Shown here: positions 19,109 through 28,643 of the stretch, one piece after another
How positions within the stretch are numbered: the first letter of the stretch is position 1
How the letters are laid out: every line of letters starts with the position of its first letter
NCBI RefSeq assembly: GCF_000331305.1
Contig: NZ_KB217478.1
Span: 4,142,575 to 4,206,574 of the forward strand
Direction of reading: 5' to 3'
DNA from: Calothrix sp. PCC 7103
GTDB taxonomy: Bacteria; Cyanobacteriota; Cyanobacteriia; Cyanobacteriales; Nostocaceae
DNA: 64,000 nucleotides
Notes under the pieces: model-generated
Told to the model about the DNA's origin: nothing
Databases searched by the model: none
The model's input: the letters and a program-made list of their open reading frames with translations, nothing else
Translations under genes and position numbers: made by a program

Positions 19109-19153
19109 GAAACCGGGTTACTTCTATTTCGATATCAAAAACCCGGTTTCTGG
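19105..19153. repeat. Paired GAAACCGGGTT repeats between convergent genes
   Basis: TAAGAAACCGGGTTACTTC begins with the CHAT stop codon; AAAACCCGGTTTCTGG lies within the last codons of the facing kinase gene. The inverted pair could act as a two-way terminator. Confidence 0.75.
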
Positions 19154-20605
19154 CTCATTAACAGCTTCTAATGGTAAGAAAATAGTCATAACTTCACCGT
19201 GTTTAGGACGCTGACGTACAATTAACTTACCGCCTATAGCTTGAAATAAATGTTTTGTCGCTGCCAAATTTAAACTAATGGTTCCAGTTTCTGGTTGAAA
19301 CATCAGTAACTGACCGATAGCTTTGCGAATTGGTGGTGTACATTCATGTTTGTTAGCATTTGTATCATCACCTTGTAACAAAGGCAGTAGTTGTAACTTA
19401 AGCTGGTTGCCAGCAGTGACAAACTGCACTTGAAGTTGGCTACCAGAAGGTAAATTTCGAGCAAAGTTCTCAATCAAATTGGTGAGAACTCTATCCAACA
19501 TATTAGGGTTACTTATAACTGTTGGTAGCTTTTGCGGTAAAACTACATTTAAATTTAAATTACGACGGCTTGCTGCTTGTTGCCAACGAGGAATACTTTC
19601 TTGTAATACTTGCTCTAAACACATTGGAGTTAACTGTGTCCCGGAACTACCCGACGTATTAGATGTTTCTAATTCCGCTGCTCTAAACAATAACTCCATC
19701 CGGTCAATTTGCTCTGTACACTCTGCATCTATCATCTGTAGTCGCTTAATGACATTCGCCGGCAAATCTTTATATTTAAGTAATAACCGTGTCATTGTAC
19801 GAATAGTTGCCAAAGGAGTACGAACTTCGTGAGCAAAAGCTTGGAGAAGTTCTACGTCAGAACGGTATGAACTAGCTGAGGAAATTGGGACGTGATGAGA
19901 TTGATTTCCATCGCTTTCTACAACTAGTGAATCATCTCTATCATTAGTAGAAGCTGATTTTATATCTTTGTTTTCAGAAAACTCTGTTAAAAGCAATTGG
20001 CTAAACTGTGTTACTACCCTAAAATCAGGCGCCACTTCTCCATACTTTTGTACTAAAGAAGCTAAATTAGCGAATTCATCAGGGTTAACCAACATGATGC
20101 GCGCACCTAAAGCTTTCCAAGCTTGTTGTACGACTTCGGGGTCAAACGAAAATGAAAATAATCTATTACCATTTTCATCTTCACCCAAAACCAGCACTAA
20201 TTGAAAGGTATTTGTAAACACTAAGCAAAATTGTTCTGAACCTAATGGGTCTTGTGCAAGTAACGGCAGTACAGGTTCAGATGGATGCGAACTTAATTCT
20301 GGTACTTTTACAGTAGGCATCTGAAACGGCATTAACGCTAACGGGTTAAATGGCTTTGCTGTAAAAGTAATTGTTTGAAGATTCTGGGTTAGTTCAAGCT
20401 GGCTAAAAAGCGGTGCGGGCGCAGCTAAAACTAAGCCTTGAGTGTTATCATTAATACTATTGCCGAGTGTATTTAACAGTAATTTTTCGGTTGCTGCTAA
20501 ACTCAGGCACCATTGACTTTCCGCTTTTGCAGAGCAAGCAGGCGCCATAGGTGTTTGGTTGGCGGCTAAAATATCACTCAGGCTTGGCAGAATCCATTTA
20601 TACAC
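19124..20605 (-). CDS. Histidine kinase with degenerate ATP lid
   Basis: A 493-residue soluble protein. The N-terminal ~200 residues are a poorly characterised sensory region, followed by an acidic linker and a HisKA domain with His259 (FAHEVRTPLATIRTM). The HATPase keeps an N-box-like NLIENFARN, but no DxGxG-type G1 box is visible: the region reads LQLLPLLQGDDTNA, and the C-terminal part is short (LNLAATKHLFQAIGGKLIVR). ATP binding may therefore be weak or lost. The last residues (EPETGFLISK) are encoded by a copy of the GAAACCGGG repeat. It converges on the CHAT operon with only 15 bp between stops. Paralogue-type cyanobacterial kinases of this shape exist, but I cannot name it. Confidence 0.8.
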   Translation of the reverse strand: MYKWILPSLSDILAANQTPMAPACSAKAESQWCLSLAATEKLLLNTLGNSINDNTQGLVLAAPAPLFSQLELTQNLQTITFTAKPFNPLALMPFQMPTVKVPELSSHPSEPVLPLLAQDPLGSEQFCLVFTNTFQLVLVLGEDENGNRLFSFSFDPEVVQQAWKALGARIMLVNPDEFANLASLVQKYGEVAPDFRVVTQFSQLLLTEFSENKDIKSASTNDRDDSLVVESDGNQSHHVPISSASSYRSDVELLQAFAHEVRTPLATIRTMTRLLLKYKDLPANVIKRLQMIDAECTEQIDRMELLFRAAELETSNTSGSSGTQLTPMCLEQVLQESIPRWQQAASRRNLNLNVVLPQKLPTVISNPNMLDRVLTNLIENFARNLPSGSQLQVQFVTAGNQLKLQLLPLLQGDDTNANKHECTPPIRKAIGQLLMFQPETGTISLNLAATKHLFQAIGGKLIVRQRPKHGEVMTIFLPLEAVNEPETGFLISK

Positions 20606-20978
20606 AATTTTTCACCCCTTCAGAGAGAGCGCGATATCAATAGGTTTGATAAGCATACACAACTACTACGAGGTTATATGCATTTACGTCTGTCTGAAAG
20701 TCGTAGAACCGAACATTCAGAGGGCGATTTCCGCGCAAATACCCACTTTGGCAATTAAAAATTCACACTTGTTCATATTGTACATAAGTTTTAATCACTA
20801 ATTGATTAGTATCTATTGACGATTCGTTTATCTTCCATTTCCATCAATTGATAGATATTGAACCATTCCCTGTGATTGATGGAATTAAGCTTTAAACGAA
20901 GCAAAACTATAGTATTGATTGTCCTTTATAAACTCCTCACATTCGACGTACACCTTACCCAGTAGTTTATTGGAACGG
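20606..20978. other. Intergenic region upstream of BON lipoprotein gene
   Basis: A 370-bp spacer between divergent genes. It contains pairs such as TATCTATTGACGATTCG and ATCAATTGATAGATATTGA that could fold. No gene was recognised. Confidence 0.3.
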
Positions 20979-21440
20979 ATGAAAATGAAAAAACTAATTC
21001 CATTACTCATCAGTAGCGTACTAGTTGCAGGGGTCGCCGCTTGTGAGTCTGGCTCCAAAACAAGCGCTGACGCACCTAATAATACTAACGAAGCTGCACA
21101 AGCACCAGCAAAAGAAGCTTCTCAACAAGCTCAAAACGACGCTACAAGTCAAGTACGCCAAGACCAGCTTAATTCAGACATTCGTGCGCGTGAGCAACGC
21201 AATAACGCTACAGGTGGCGATGATGAACGTGATGGCGATGATTTAGAAAGTGAAGTTCGCAGTAAGTTAGAGGCAAATCTACCAGCTAGTCGTTTAAAAG
21301 TTGATGAGGACGACGGTACAATCGTCATTACCGGAACAGTGCCAACGCAAGAGCAATTAAACAAAATTCCGACTTTAGCACAAGAAATTAAAGGCGTTAC
21401 AGGTGTAAAAGTAGATGCTAAAGTGGCGCCTGGTCAGTAA
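20979..21440 (+). CDS. BON-domain lipoprotein (first of two)
   Basis: A 153-residue exported protein. The start MKMKKLIPLLISSVLVAGVAAC carries a lipobox (GVAAC), so it should be lipid-anchored. An Asn/Gln/Ala-rich linker leads to a single BON domain (~95-150: LESEVRSKLEANLPASRLKV, IVITGTVPTQEQLNKI, GVTGVKVDAKV). BON domains bind phospholipid or peptidoglycan-associated surfaces. I choose ATG 20979 rather than an upstream TTG at 20919, because the signal peptide then begins properly. A paralogue follows 380 bp downstream on the same strand. Confidence 0.85.
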   Translation: MKMKKLIPLLISSVLVAGVAACESGSKTSADAPNNTNEAAQAPAKEASQQAQNDATSQVRQDQLNSDIRAREQRNNATGGDDERDGDDLESEVRSKLEANLPASRLKVDEDDGTIVITGTVPTQEQLNKIPTLAQEIKGVTGVKVDAKVAPGQ

Positions 21441-21820
21441 CTAAAAGACATATCTTGGGATATCTTGTGGAACAGGCATCCTTGCCTGTTTCATGTGCTG
21501 GGTGTTTGCTTGGATGCCCACTCCACAAGAGGGTAATGTAATATAAAATACTTATTTTTAATTTAGACTACTAATTGACTAATAAAAACATTGCAATAAA
21601 ATAGTTCAGTTAAAGCGCGTCTAGAGATAGCAGATTTTCTTAAATCTGTTAGTATCTATTCACCATTGATAAAGATATTTAACAGTTTAGTACTCAGTTA
21701 TTTGAGTGCTTAACTCAAATGCCTTTGCCATTTCACATTTAAGTTTGTTTTAAGATTTGCTCCTCAGCACCGCACACCCTATTAACTAATCGCTGTTCAT
21801 TACTCAATTTGGAGATAATA
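21441..21820. other. Spacer between BON paralogues with a GCATCC-type inverted repeat
   Basis: Near 21468-21532 the sequence CTTGTGGAACAGGCATCC ... GGATGCCCACTCCACAAG forms a long inverted repeat with a ~30-bp centre. Pieces of the same element recur at ~36802-36830. The rest is AT-rich and has no recognised gene. Confidence 0.6.
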
Positions 21821-22279
21821 ATGAAAAAGATAATCCCATTTTTAGTTAGCGGTATTTTGATGGTTGGTGCCGTAGCTTGCCAACAAGATGCCTCGAAAAC
21901 TTCGGACGCAGGCACTACTAATGAAGCTCCTGCAACCACTGCAAAAGAAGCAACTTCCAAAACTGCTGACAACGCTAAAACTGCTGTTACAGATACAGCT
22001 ACTAAAGCGACTAATGCTGCTAAAAGTACTGCCAATGGCGCCAAGACAGCAGTAACGGGAGCAGGTGGAGTAAAAACCATCGTTAAAAACCGTTTAGAAG
22101 AAAAGTTTCCTGGCAGCAAACTATCTGTAGAAGAGAAAGAAGGTGTATTAACAGTTAAAGGTACCGTACCTGATGAAGCAACCCTCAAGAAAATTGAGCC
22201 TGCTATAAAAGAGTACAAGTTCCAAGGCGTTAAAACCGTTAAGGTTGAAGCTACTGTTGCTGGTAAAAAAGCACAATAA
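21821..22279 (+). CDS. BON-domain lipoprotein (second of two)
   Basis: A 152-residue paralogue of the preceding lipoprotein: signal MKKIIPFLVSGILMVGAVAC with a lipobox, then a long Ala/Thr/Lys-rich stretch (TADNAKTAVTDTATKATNAA) that resembles LEA-like amphipathic repeats, then a BON domain (VKNRLEEKFPGSKLSVEEKE, LTVKGTVPDEATLKKI, GVKTVKVEATV). The ATG at 21821 is preceded by GGAGATAATA, a good ribosome-binding site. The different linkers but similar ends suggest a tandem duplication followed by linker divergence. An envelope stress role is likely but not shown. Confidence 0.85.
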   Translation: MKKIIPFLVSGILMVGAVACQQDASKTSDAGTTNEAPATTAKEATSKTADNAKTAVTDTATKATNAAKSTANGAKTAVTGAGGVKTIVKNRLEEKFPGSKLSVEEKEGVLTVKGTVPDEATLKKIEPAIKEYKFQGVKTVKVEATVAGKKAQ

Positions 22280-22363
22280 GTAGTTTCAATAAAAGCCAAT
22301 AATCAAATAAATATATTATGGGACTTACTAATACGTGTAAGTCCTATTTTTTAATAAGTTAGT

Positions 22364-22621
22364 TCATCGAGTTAATTCGCGCCAAGTAATTGCGCCTACT
22401 ATTCCATCGGCAGTTAAACCACGTCGAGCTTGAAAAGCTTTAACTGCACTTTCTGTTATGGCGCCAAACGAGCCATCAATAGCAACAGGATAGCCATTAG
22501 AGCGTAATAGCCTTTGCAATACTCTAACAGACTCACCCGAATTGCCGAAACGTAAAGTAGGTAGCCCATTAGTGTTGGCTAGTAATCGCATAGTTGGTTG
22601 TTGAGATTCTGAGGTTTCCAT
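22364..22621 (-). CDS. Peptidoglycan-binding domain protein (PG_binding_1)
   Basis: An 85-residue protein consisting almost entirely of one PG_binding_1 module: LRFGNSGESVRVLQRLLRSNGY, then IDGSFGAITESAVKAFQARR, then LTADGIVGAITWREL. I start at ATG 22621 (METSESQQPTMR); the 24 codons upstream are probably not translated. There is no signal peptide, which is odd for a wall-binding module; it might be exported by another route or act as a cytoplasmic relic. It is convergent with the BON lipoprotein gene. Confidence 0.75.
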   Translation of the reverse strand: METSESQQPTMRLLANTNGLPTLRFGNSGESVRVLQRLLRSNGYPVAIDGSFGAITESAVKAFQARRGLTADGIVGAITWRELTR

Positions 22622-22751
22622 ATTAAATCCTTTATAAAATCTTAATGCGTGTAGTTTCAACCGTATTGCTTTGGCTTTATCGCTTACCCACAAGTTAATT
22701 ACTTGCTATAGAAACTACAAACATGATTTATATAAATACGGAAATAAAACA

Positions 22752-22791
22752 AAGAAACCAGGTTTCCTCAAGAAAGCTGGTTTCTAATAAA
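22752..22791. repeat. GAAACCAGGTTTC repeat downstream of ftsH
   Basis: AAGAAACCAGGTTTCC followed by AAGAAAGCTGGTTTCTAAT, a tandem pair of the 3'-end palindrome, lying 17-56 bp beyond the ftsH stop codon. Confidence 0.65.
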
Positions 22792-22807
22792 TCTCAACTT
22801 GTAATAA

Positions 22808-24694
22808 TTACAACTGAGGTACAAACTGTAGTTTTTCAGGGACTTCGGCGTATTCTGCTACAATTTGACGGAATTCTTCACCATCGATAGTTTCTTTTTC
22901 GATAAGCAAATCTACTAAACGGTCACATGCGGTGCGGTGTTCGCGCATGATTTTCTTCGCGTTTGCGTAGCACTCATCAACAATGGTATGTACTTGTGCA
23001 TCAATACGCGCTGCAATTGATTCAGAATATTCTGAGCGTGTTGTCCAGTCACGACCAAGAAAAACTTCACCTTGTTGACTTTCTAAGCAAAGAGGCCCTA
23101 ATTCGGACATCCCGAACCTTGTTACCATTTGACGTGCCATTCCAGTTACCTGCTGCAAGTCATTTCCGGCACCAGTAGTTACTTCTGCGCTGCCAAATAT
23201 AACTTCTTCAGCGGCACGACCACCTAATGCTCCAGTAATTCTTGCACGTAGTTGGGCACGAGTTACTAAGCCCATTTCTTCATTAGGAGTAAACCAGGTT
23301 AAACCTTGAGCTTGTCCACGTGGAATTAAGGTAACTTTTTGTACAGGGTCATGGTCTTTGAGCAGGGTACCAATGAGCGCATGTCCAATTTCATGGTAAG
23401 CAATTAATCTCTTGCTCTTACCATCTACTAACGGTGTACCTTCCATACCCGCAACAACACGGTCAACTGCATCATCAATTTCTAAAAGCGTGATGGCATC
23501 TTTACGACGACGAGCAGTCAAAATTGCAGCTTCGTTGAGCAAGTTGGCTAAGTCGGCGCCTGTAAAACCAGGTGTGCGACGTGCAATAGTTTCTAATGAA
23601 ACACTTGCATCCAACTTCTTGTTACGTGCGTGGACTTTTAATACTTCTAAACGACCTTTAATATCTGGTGCATCAACTGTTACCTGACGGTCGAAGCGTC
23701 CAGGACGTAATAACGCAGCATCAAGGACATCAGGACGGTTGGTAGCAGCAATAATAATGATGCCTGTGTTACCTTCAAAACCATCCATCTCGGTGAGTAG
23801 CTGGTTAAGAGTTTGTTCACGTTCATCATTACCACCACCAATACCTGCACCACGTTGACGACCTACTGCATCAATTTCATCAATGAAGATAATACAAGGT
23901 GCATTGTCTTTGGCTTTTTTGAATAAATCGCGAACACGCGAAGCACCCACACCAACAAACATTTCTACAAATTCTGAACCTGAAATACTAAAGAACGGTA
24001 CACCCGCTTCACCAGCAATTGCTTTCGCAAGCAATGTTTTACCTGTTCCTGGAGGTCCTACTAAAAGTACTCCTTTAGGAATACGGGCGCCAACAGCAGT
24101 AAATTTTTCAGGTTGTTTCAAGAAAGTAACAACTTCTTGAAGCTCTTCTTTAGCTTCTTCAATACCAGCGACATCATCAAACTTAACGCCAGTTTTCGCT
24201 TCCATCGCGAACCTAGCTCTCGACTTCCCAAAGTTCATGGCTTGACCAGGACCACCAGGAAGATTGCTCGAACGTCGGAACAAAAAGAATAATCCCGTAA
24301 TCAATAGTACTGGGAAAATCAAATTGCCCAACAATCCCCAAATAGCTCCATCATTCCGCACTGGATGAGCATCAAAGTTAATATTTTTCTCTTTGAGCTT
24401 GCTTATTAGCTCTGGTGCGCTTGCAGGCAAATCAACTCGTACCCGTTGAATACGATTATCAAGTGCTGGGTCAAAAGCCTCAACAATCGCAGTTCTACCA
24501 CCTTCATAAAAATCAACACTCGATACCCGATTCGCATCCAAATATTCTAGAAAGCGACCGTAGGTCATGCGTGTACTGGCTGTATTTTTGGTCATTTCAG
24601 CCGGAGCGCTTGCAAAAGCTCCTTGCCAAAAGAAAAAGCCAATAACTAAAGCGGGTAGTGTCCAGAGTAGCAGTACTCTCCAGGAAAATTTCAT
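22808..24694 (-). CDS. ftsH: ATP-dependent zinc metalloprotease FtsH (FtsH2-like)
   Basis: A 628-residue membrane AAA protease that degrades membrane proteins; in cyanobacteria the closest relatives act in photosystem II repair. I start at ATG 24694 ([14 protein letters not shown]), which gives the length of the FtsH2 group. Two membrane segments flank a lumenal domain. Walker A is GPPGTGKT (~213-220), followed by the second region of homology ([20 protein letters not shown]) and the zinc site HEIGH. All catalytic elements are intact. Upstream is a 260-bp spacer with no gene. It is monocistronic. Confidence 0.96.
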   Translation of the reverse strand: MKFSWRVLLLWTLPALVIGFFFWQGAFASAPAEMTKNTASTRMTYGRFLEYLDANRVSSVDFYEGGRTAIVEAFDPALDNRIQRVRVDLPASAPELISKLKEKNINFDAHPVRNDGAIWGLLGNLIFPVLLITGLFFLFRRSSNLPGGPGQAMNFGKSRARFAMEAKTGVKFDDVAGIEEAKEELQEVVTFLKQPEKFTAVGARIPKGVLLVGPPGTGKTLLAKAIAGEAGVPFFSISGSEFVEMFVGVGASRVRDLFKKAKDNAPCIIFIDEIDAVGRQRGAGIGGGNDEREQTLNQLLTEMDGFEGNTGIIIIAATNRPDVLDAALLRPGRFDRQVTVDAPDIKGRLEVLKVHARNKKLDASVSLETIARRTPGFTGADLANLLNEAAILTARRRKDAITLLEIDDAVDRVVAGMEGTPLVDGKSKRLIAYHEIGHALIGTLLKDHDPVQKVTLIPRGQAQGLTWFTPNEEMGLVTRAQLRARITGALGGRAAEEVIFGSAEVTTGAGNDLQQVTGMARQMVTRFGMSELGPLCLESQQGEVFLGRDWTTRSEYSESIAARIDAQVHTIVDECYANAKKIMREHRTACDRLVDLLIEKETIDGEEFRQIVAEYAEVPEKLQFVPQL

Positions 24695-24984
24695 TTTAAC
24701 TTGTCGTTCCTCTTTGCAATACAACTTTGTGCAATAACCGCGCTATACACTCGGTTACGGAATCGCGCTTAAACGGATGTTTCTTAATCCATTATGTTTA
24801 ACTTGGATGCGTGACGCGGCTGTGATAACACGACGCTCGTATTACGACATTACCGTAACGTCAACACGAATCTTAATTAAATTTAACTTAATTCTTATTA
24901 ATTGTACTAGACATTACTCAAAGATGGTGACTGGATTCCCGACTATGGCAACTAAAAGTCGGGAATTACACCATCTACAACTGA

Positions 24985-25464
24985 CTACTTACCTTCTGTG
25001 ATTTGTAACGTATAAGGAATGTAACTATTTTTTCGGTACGAACCAATCCAGACGTTATAGGTTCCAGGTAGCCATTCACCGATGATACCGGGGTTTTTCC
25101 CATCTAAATCATCGTTACACCAGGCGCCACCGGGACCTTTAACAATTAAAGTAGTATCGGCTGGACTCTCAACTCGTAACTTTAAATATTCAAATCGATT
25201 TTTTAGCTCAATAGTATGGTCTGGTTTCTCATCAAAAAAGCCAGCACACGGACCAGTTGGTGTGTCTGGTGAGTTTGTAATGCGTTTACCTGGAATTTCT
25301 CCACCACTCATTCCCCTTACTGTTACTGGGTCTGGTCCAAATTTTTGCCCTATAGTCACATCACCAAATATAGCCGCCTCTTGTGCGCGTACATGAGTAT
25401 TAATTATCGAGGTGACAGCGACGGTTACTAACAAAAATGATAGTTTAAAAGTTTTATTTAACAC
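24985..25464 (-). CDS. Secreted protein of unknown function
   Basis: A 159-residue protein with a clear signal peptide (FLLVTVAVTSIINTHVRA). The mature part has paired cysteines (GPCAGFF and GAWCNDDLDG) and a beta-rich pattern (DHTIELKNRFEYLKLRVESP, DTTLIVKGPGGAWC, LPGTYNVWIGSY), which resembles the C-terminal pre-peptidase-type beta-sandwich found in many secreted cyanobacterial proteins. The DDLDGKNPG loop could bind calcium. No catalytic motif is seen. It stands alone between ftsH and gltX. Confidence 0.7.
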   Translation of the reverse strand: MLNKTFKLSFLLVTVAVTSIINTHVRAQEAAIFGDVTIGQKFGPDPVTVRGMSGGEIPGKRITNSPDTPTGPCAGFFDEKPDHTIELKNRFEYLKLRVESPADTTLIVKGPGGAWCNDDLDGKNPGIIGEWLPGTYNVWIGSYRKNSYIPYTLQITEGK

Positions 25465-25559
25465 AGCGTCAGAAGTTTAATTGCATAGTACTCTAAGTGT
25501 GATAGATGACATCTATGCTACGTGATTTGTTCCAGATGAAGATTCATTTGCTACTAAAT

Positions 25560-25584
25560 GTAGGGTGGGCACTGCCCACCTTAC
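25560..25584. repeat. GTGGGCACTGCCCAC palindrome at gltX 3' end
   Basis: A near-perfect inverted repeat with arms GTAGGGTGGGC and GCCCACCTTAC, 3 bp from the gltX stop. Same family as 3211-3235. Confidence 0.75.
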
Positions 25585-25586
25585 TA

Positions 25587-27026
25587 CTAGTTGATTAGTT
25601 GTAACGCAGTTTTTATACGTAACACATCGGCGCCATTTTGGTGGAGTAATAACCATGATTGTACCAAGTCTGGCCCGTGGGTTTCCCCTGTTAGAGAAGC
25701 ACGCACAGCTTTCATGACAGCAGGTTTTTTAAGGTTATGAGCTTTCATTACCTGTTTAATAATGTCTTGCACTGAATTTTCGGCAAGTTCTTGTGTATTA
25801 TCTAATGCTGTTAACACAGATTCCAAAGCATTCTTAGAACCATCTTGTTGTAATTGAGCTTTTGCTTCTTCGTTGTATTCAATGTCATTAAAGAAGGGTT
25901 TGCTAATTTCTACTGCATCTGTTAAGCGGGTTAAACTGGCGCCAATTAAAGCGGTGAGTTTTTCCAACCATTCTTGAGGACGCCCTTTAACATCATAACC
26001 AGCCTCTTCCCAATATGGAATTAGCATAGTAATTAACTTTTCGGTAGGCATTGCGTGAATATACTGGCTATTAATCCAATCTAACTTTGCCCAGTCAAAT
26101 TTGGCGCCAGCTTTATTAACTCGTTCAAAGCTGAATTGTTTAGCAGCTTCTTCTAAAGTAAATATTTCTTGCGTTGAGTCAACAGGAGACCAACCCAACA
26201 GAGTCATATAGTTAACTAACGCTTCAGCGACAAAACCCATTTTTTGGAAATCAGAAATTGACGTTACACCGTCGCGCTTCGATAATTTACGCCCTTCTTG
26301 GTTCAAAATGAGGGGTGTATGAGAAAATTCTGGAACTTGGGCGCCAAAAGCTTCGTATAGTAAAATTTGCTTGGCTGTATTCGCAATATGGTCTTCACCG
26401 CGAATAACATGGCTAATTTGCATATCCATGTCATCAACAACCACAGCAAAATTATAAAGTGGTTGTCCCACTCCATCTTCTGCCGCGCGTGCAATTACCA
26501 TATCACCTCCCAAGTCGCTTCCTTTCCATACAACTTGACCACGCACTAAATCATTCCATACTATTTCTCGGTCGTCATCGATTTTAAAGCGAATTACAAA
26601 GCTACGTCCTTCGGCTTTAAACGCATCTTCTTGCTCTTTTGTCAAGTTACGGTGACGATTATCATAACGAGGCGCCTCATTTTTGGCTTTTTGGAGTTCG
26701 CGCAATGTCTCAAGTTCATCGGAAGTTGTATAGCAGCGATAAGCAAGACCATTGTCTAATAACTTTTTTACTGCCTCTTTATATAAATCTAAACGTTTCG
26801 ATTGAAAAAATGGCCCCTCATCCCAGTTCAACCCTAACCAGCGCAAACCCTCAAATATATTTTCTGTAAATTCGTCTTTTGAGCGTTCTTCGTCAGTGTC
26901 TTCGATACGCAGAATAAATTTACCATCAGAATGGCGCGCGAATAACCAGTTAAATACAGCAGTCCTAGCTGTTCCTATATGTAAATTTCCAGTTGGACTA
27001 GGTGCAATACGAACTCTTACTGTCAC
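25587..27026 (-). CDS. gltX: Glutamyl-tRNA synthetase
   Basis: A 479-residue class I aminoacyl-tRNA synthetase that charges tRNA with glutamate, which in cyanobacteria also feeds tetrapyrrole synthesis. The HIGH motif is [14 protein letters not shown] near the N-terminus and the KMSKS loop is [10 protein letters not shown] (~240). Additional family features are [13 protein letters not shown] and [10 protein letters not shown]. The C-terminal anticodon-binding domain is complete. Length is normal. It stands next to a membrane protein gene on the same strand, 50 bp away. Confidence 0.97.
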   Translation of the reverse strand: MTVRVRIAPSPTGNLHIGTARTAVFNWLFARHSDGKFILRIEDTDEERSKDEFTENIFEGLRWLGLNWDEGPFFQSKRLDLYKEAVKKLLDNGLAYRCYTTSDELETLRELQKAKNEAPRYDNRHRNLTKEQEDAFKAEGRSFVIRFKIDDDREIVWNDLVRGQVVWKGSDLGGDMVIARAAEDGVGQPLYNFAVVVDDMDMQISHVIRGEDHIANTAKQILLYEAFGAQVPEFSHTPLILNQEGRKLSKRDGVTSISDFQKMGFVAEALVNYMTLLGWSPVDSTQEIFTLEEAAKQFSFERVNKAGAKFDWAKLDWINSQYIHAMPTEKLITMLIPYWEEAGYDVKGRPQEWLEKLTALIGASLTRLTDAVEISKPFFNDIEYNEEAKAQLQQDGSKNALESVLTALDNTQELAENSVQDIIKQVMKAHNLKKPAVMKAVRASLTGETHGPDLVQSWLLLHQNGADVLRIKTALQLIN

Positions 27027-27076
27027 AAGTTTTTCTCTCTTAAATTAATTGTGGGGAAGCAAAACTTATTATATAG

Positions 27077-27511
27077 TTACAGCCATTGTCCGCCACGAAA
27101 CCGCCAACGTACAAATATAATCCGCATTAAGCTTTGCGAAGCGATAAACACTGCTAACCATACAGCGCTATAATGTAGCAAAAACATTCCTGGGTCTAAT
27201 TGCTCTTTAGGTATAGGAATTGGAAGAAAACCAAATAGCTTTGCTCCACAGAAAACAAACACTATTTCCCATACTCCCGCTATTAATTGGTATGCTGCGG
27301 GCCAGTCTCTATCCCAGCGATACTTTTGTATTTGGTCATAGACAACATCCCAAATAATCCCAAAAACAGCGACATAACCTAGTATCCAGTAATATATCGA
27401 CCCTGGACTGCCGCCGATTAAACCTGCTACAAAAGGTAACGAGACAATAACACCAACCGTTGCAAGTAACAATAAGCGAGTTTGCCAGCGACCAAATAGA
27501 GTAGGAGTCAT
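27077..27511 (-). CDS. Conserved cyanobacterial membrane protein
   Basis: A 144-residue protein with four hydrophobic segments (LLLLATVGVIVSLPFVAGLI, YYWILGYVAVFGIIWDVVYD, LIAGVWEIVFVFCGAKLFGF, YSAVWLAVFIASQSLMRIIF) and a positively charged end (RWRFRGGQW). I recognise no family. It lies upstream of gltX in the same direction with a 50-bp gap, so they may be co-transcribed. Function unknown. Confidence 0.7.
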   Translation of the reverse strand: MTPTLFGRWQTRLLLLATVGVIVSLPFVAGLIGGSPGSIYYWILGYVAVFGIIWDVVYDQIQKYRWDRDWPAAYQLIAGVWEIVFVFCGAKLFGFLPIPIPKEQLDPGMFLLHYSAVWLAVFIASQSLMRIIFVRWRFRGGQWL

Positions 27512-27523
27512 AAAGAGTTAAAA

Positions 27524-27620
27524 GTGCTGAGTGCTAATTTAGGAGTTAGGAGTGCTGTCATTCTGAACGTAGTGAAGAATCTATAAGATACTCAGCACTC
27601 AGAACTCAGCACTTTCCACT
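27524..27620. repeat. Mixed short repeats (AGTGCTGAGT and CATTCTGAACG)
   Basis: Several direct and inverted copies of AGTGCTGAGT, plus GTCATTCTGAACGTAGTG, a relative of the element at 59594-59780. The repeat enters the SGNH gene and encodes its last residues (SAEF and stop). Confidence 0.7.
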
Positions 27621-28312
27621 TTAGATAGTGGTTCCCAATTTATAACTTGTTCTAATAAAGTTTTATAGCCTAGAGTGCTGGGATGTAACCCATCTTCACC
27701 GATACGTTGATTAATCCAGTCTTGGCCGTGTGCTATCCAAGTGTCGAAAATATCAAGATAGGGTATTCCCCTTTCTACACAAGCTATGCGAATTGCTTCT
27801 TTATAACGATATTGGTCGGCGTGATTATAGTATAAACAATCTAAGAATGGCATTTTACTTTCGTTGACAGGCGCCATTCCCACAAAAAACACTGGACATA
27901 ACCGTTGTGCTTGTTCGAGTAATATAGCGATTTCAAGTTCAAAGCGGTTAAAGTCGGTATAGTTTTTACCATCAATACGGCCAACACGTGCGGAGTCATT
28001 AACCCCTACAGAAAGAATAATTAAATCAGGAACACGATTTCGCAACTCTCCACGATGGCGAAACTCAACCTCTAAACGTTGGGCAACTTGCATCGTTCTA
28101 TCACCCCGCACTCCCAGGTTATACAATACATGACCAGGACTATCAGGTAACATCCAAGTGCGGCGTAATCTTTCTACCCAACCACCGCCTTCAGGGTCGC
28201 CAAAACCATATATTAAACTATCCCCTAGCGCGACAATCTTTTTCGGTTGAATTTGAGGTTTTGCTGGTCGAAACGACAATTGCATTGGGGAAGGTGTTAA
28301 GAAAGTTTGCAT
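27599..28312 (-). CDS. SGNH/GDSL-type esterase
   Basis: A 237-residue hydrolase of the SGNH fold. Block I has the catalytic serine (IVALGDSLIYGFGDP), block III has GVNDSARVG, and block V carries the Asp-His pair in EDGLHPSTLGY. There is no signal peptide, so it is probably cytoplasmic, acting on an acyl ester or acetylated carbohydrate; the substrate cannot be told. The N-terminal ~20 residues are a poorly conserved extension and the start could be internal. The last codons (VESAEF) come from the AGTGCTGAGT repeat. Confidence 0.88.
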   Translation of the reverse strand: MQTFLTPSPMQLSFRPAKPQIQPKKIVALGDSLIYGFGDPEGGGWVERLRRTWMLPDSPGHVLYNLGVRGDRTMQVAQRLEVEFRHRGELRNRVPDLIILSVGVNDSARVGRIDGKNYTDFNRFELEIAILLEQAQRLCPVFFVGMAPVNESKMPFLDCLYYNHADQYRYKEAIRIACVERGIPYLDIFDTWIAHGQDWINQRIGEDGLHPSTLGYKTLLEQVINWEPLSKVESAEF

Positions 28313-28643
28313 GTTAAATATTTTAAGTTTTTATCTCTTCAAAATACTATACATTTCTACACCATTTCCTCTACATCTCTCCAAAAACCCAAAAAAACCT
28401 CGTAATAGTAGCTTTAGTTACTTCTTTCTCCCAACCCTAAGTAATATTCTCCTCCGGAGACACTCTGTGAACTCAAAAAACGCGGGAATAAATAGCTCGG
28501 TGGTTAGCCGAGCTGCAACGAAGGTCACTAAGTATGTGAGGTGATTGCAATATCTGTATTATTGTCATAAGTATTATTTACAGTCATGTACCGTGCGCTA
28601 CAATAATTATTTCTTTACATTTTTATATAAATCCCCCCTCAAA
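28313..28643. other. Intergenic region with a hairpin
   Basis: A 330-bp spacer between the convergently read ends. AGCTCGG TGGTTAG CCGAGCT at ~28494-28514 is a perfect 7-bp stem without a T-run. No gene or tRNA was seen. Confidence 0.4.

Noticed and set aside
20930-20942. Yfr1-like motif ACTCCTCACA
   Set aside because: Only a partial match to the conserved core of the Yfr1 RNA (ACTCCTCACAC), with no flanking stem-loops visible. A second chance match (ACTCCTCACAA) lies inside the coding sequence at ~32818.
21739-22299. 186-codon minus-strand ORF opposite the second BON gene
   Set aside because: It mirrors an Ala/Thr/Lys-rich coding region, giving an artificial Val/Leu/Ala-rich frame. The plus-strand lipoprotein is convincing.
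28494-28520. tRNA D-arm-like GCTCGGTGGTTAG
   Set aside because: Looks like a D-arm, but no anticodon arm, T-arm or acceptor stem can be drawn around it. It is a simple hairpin.
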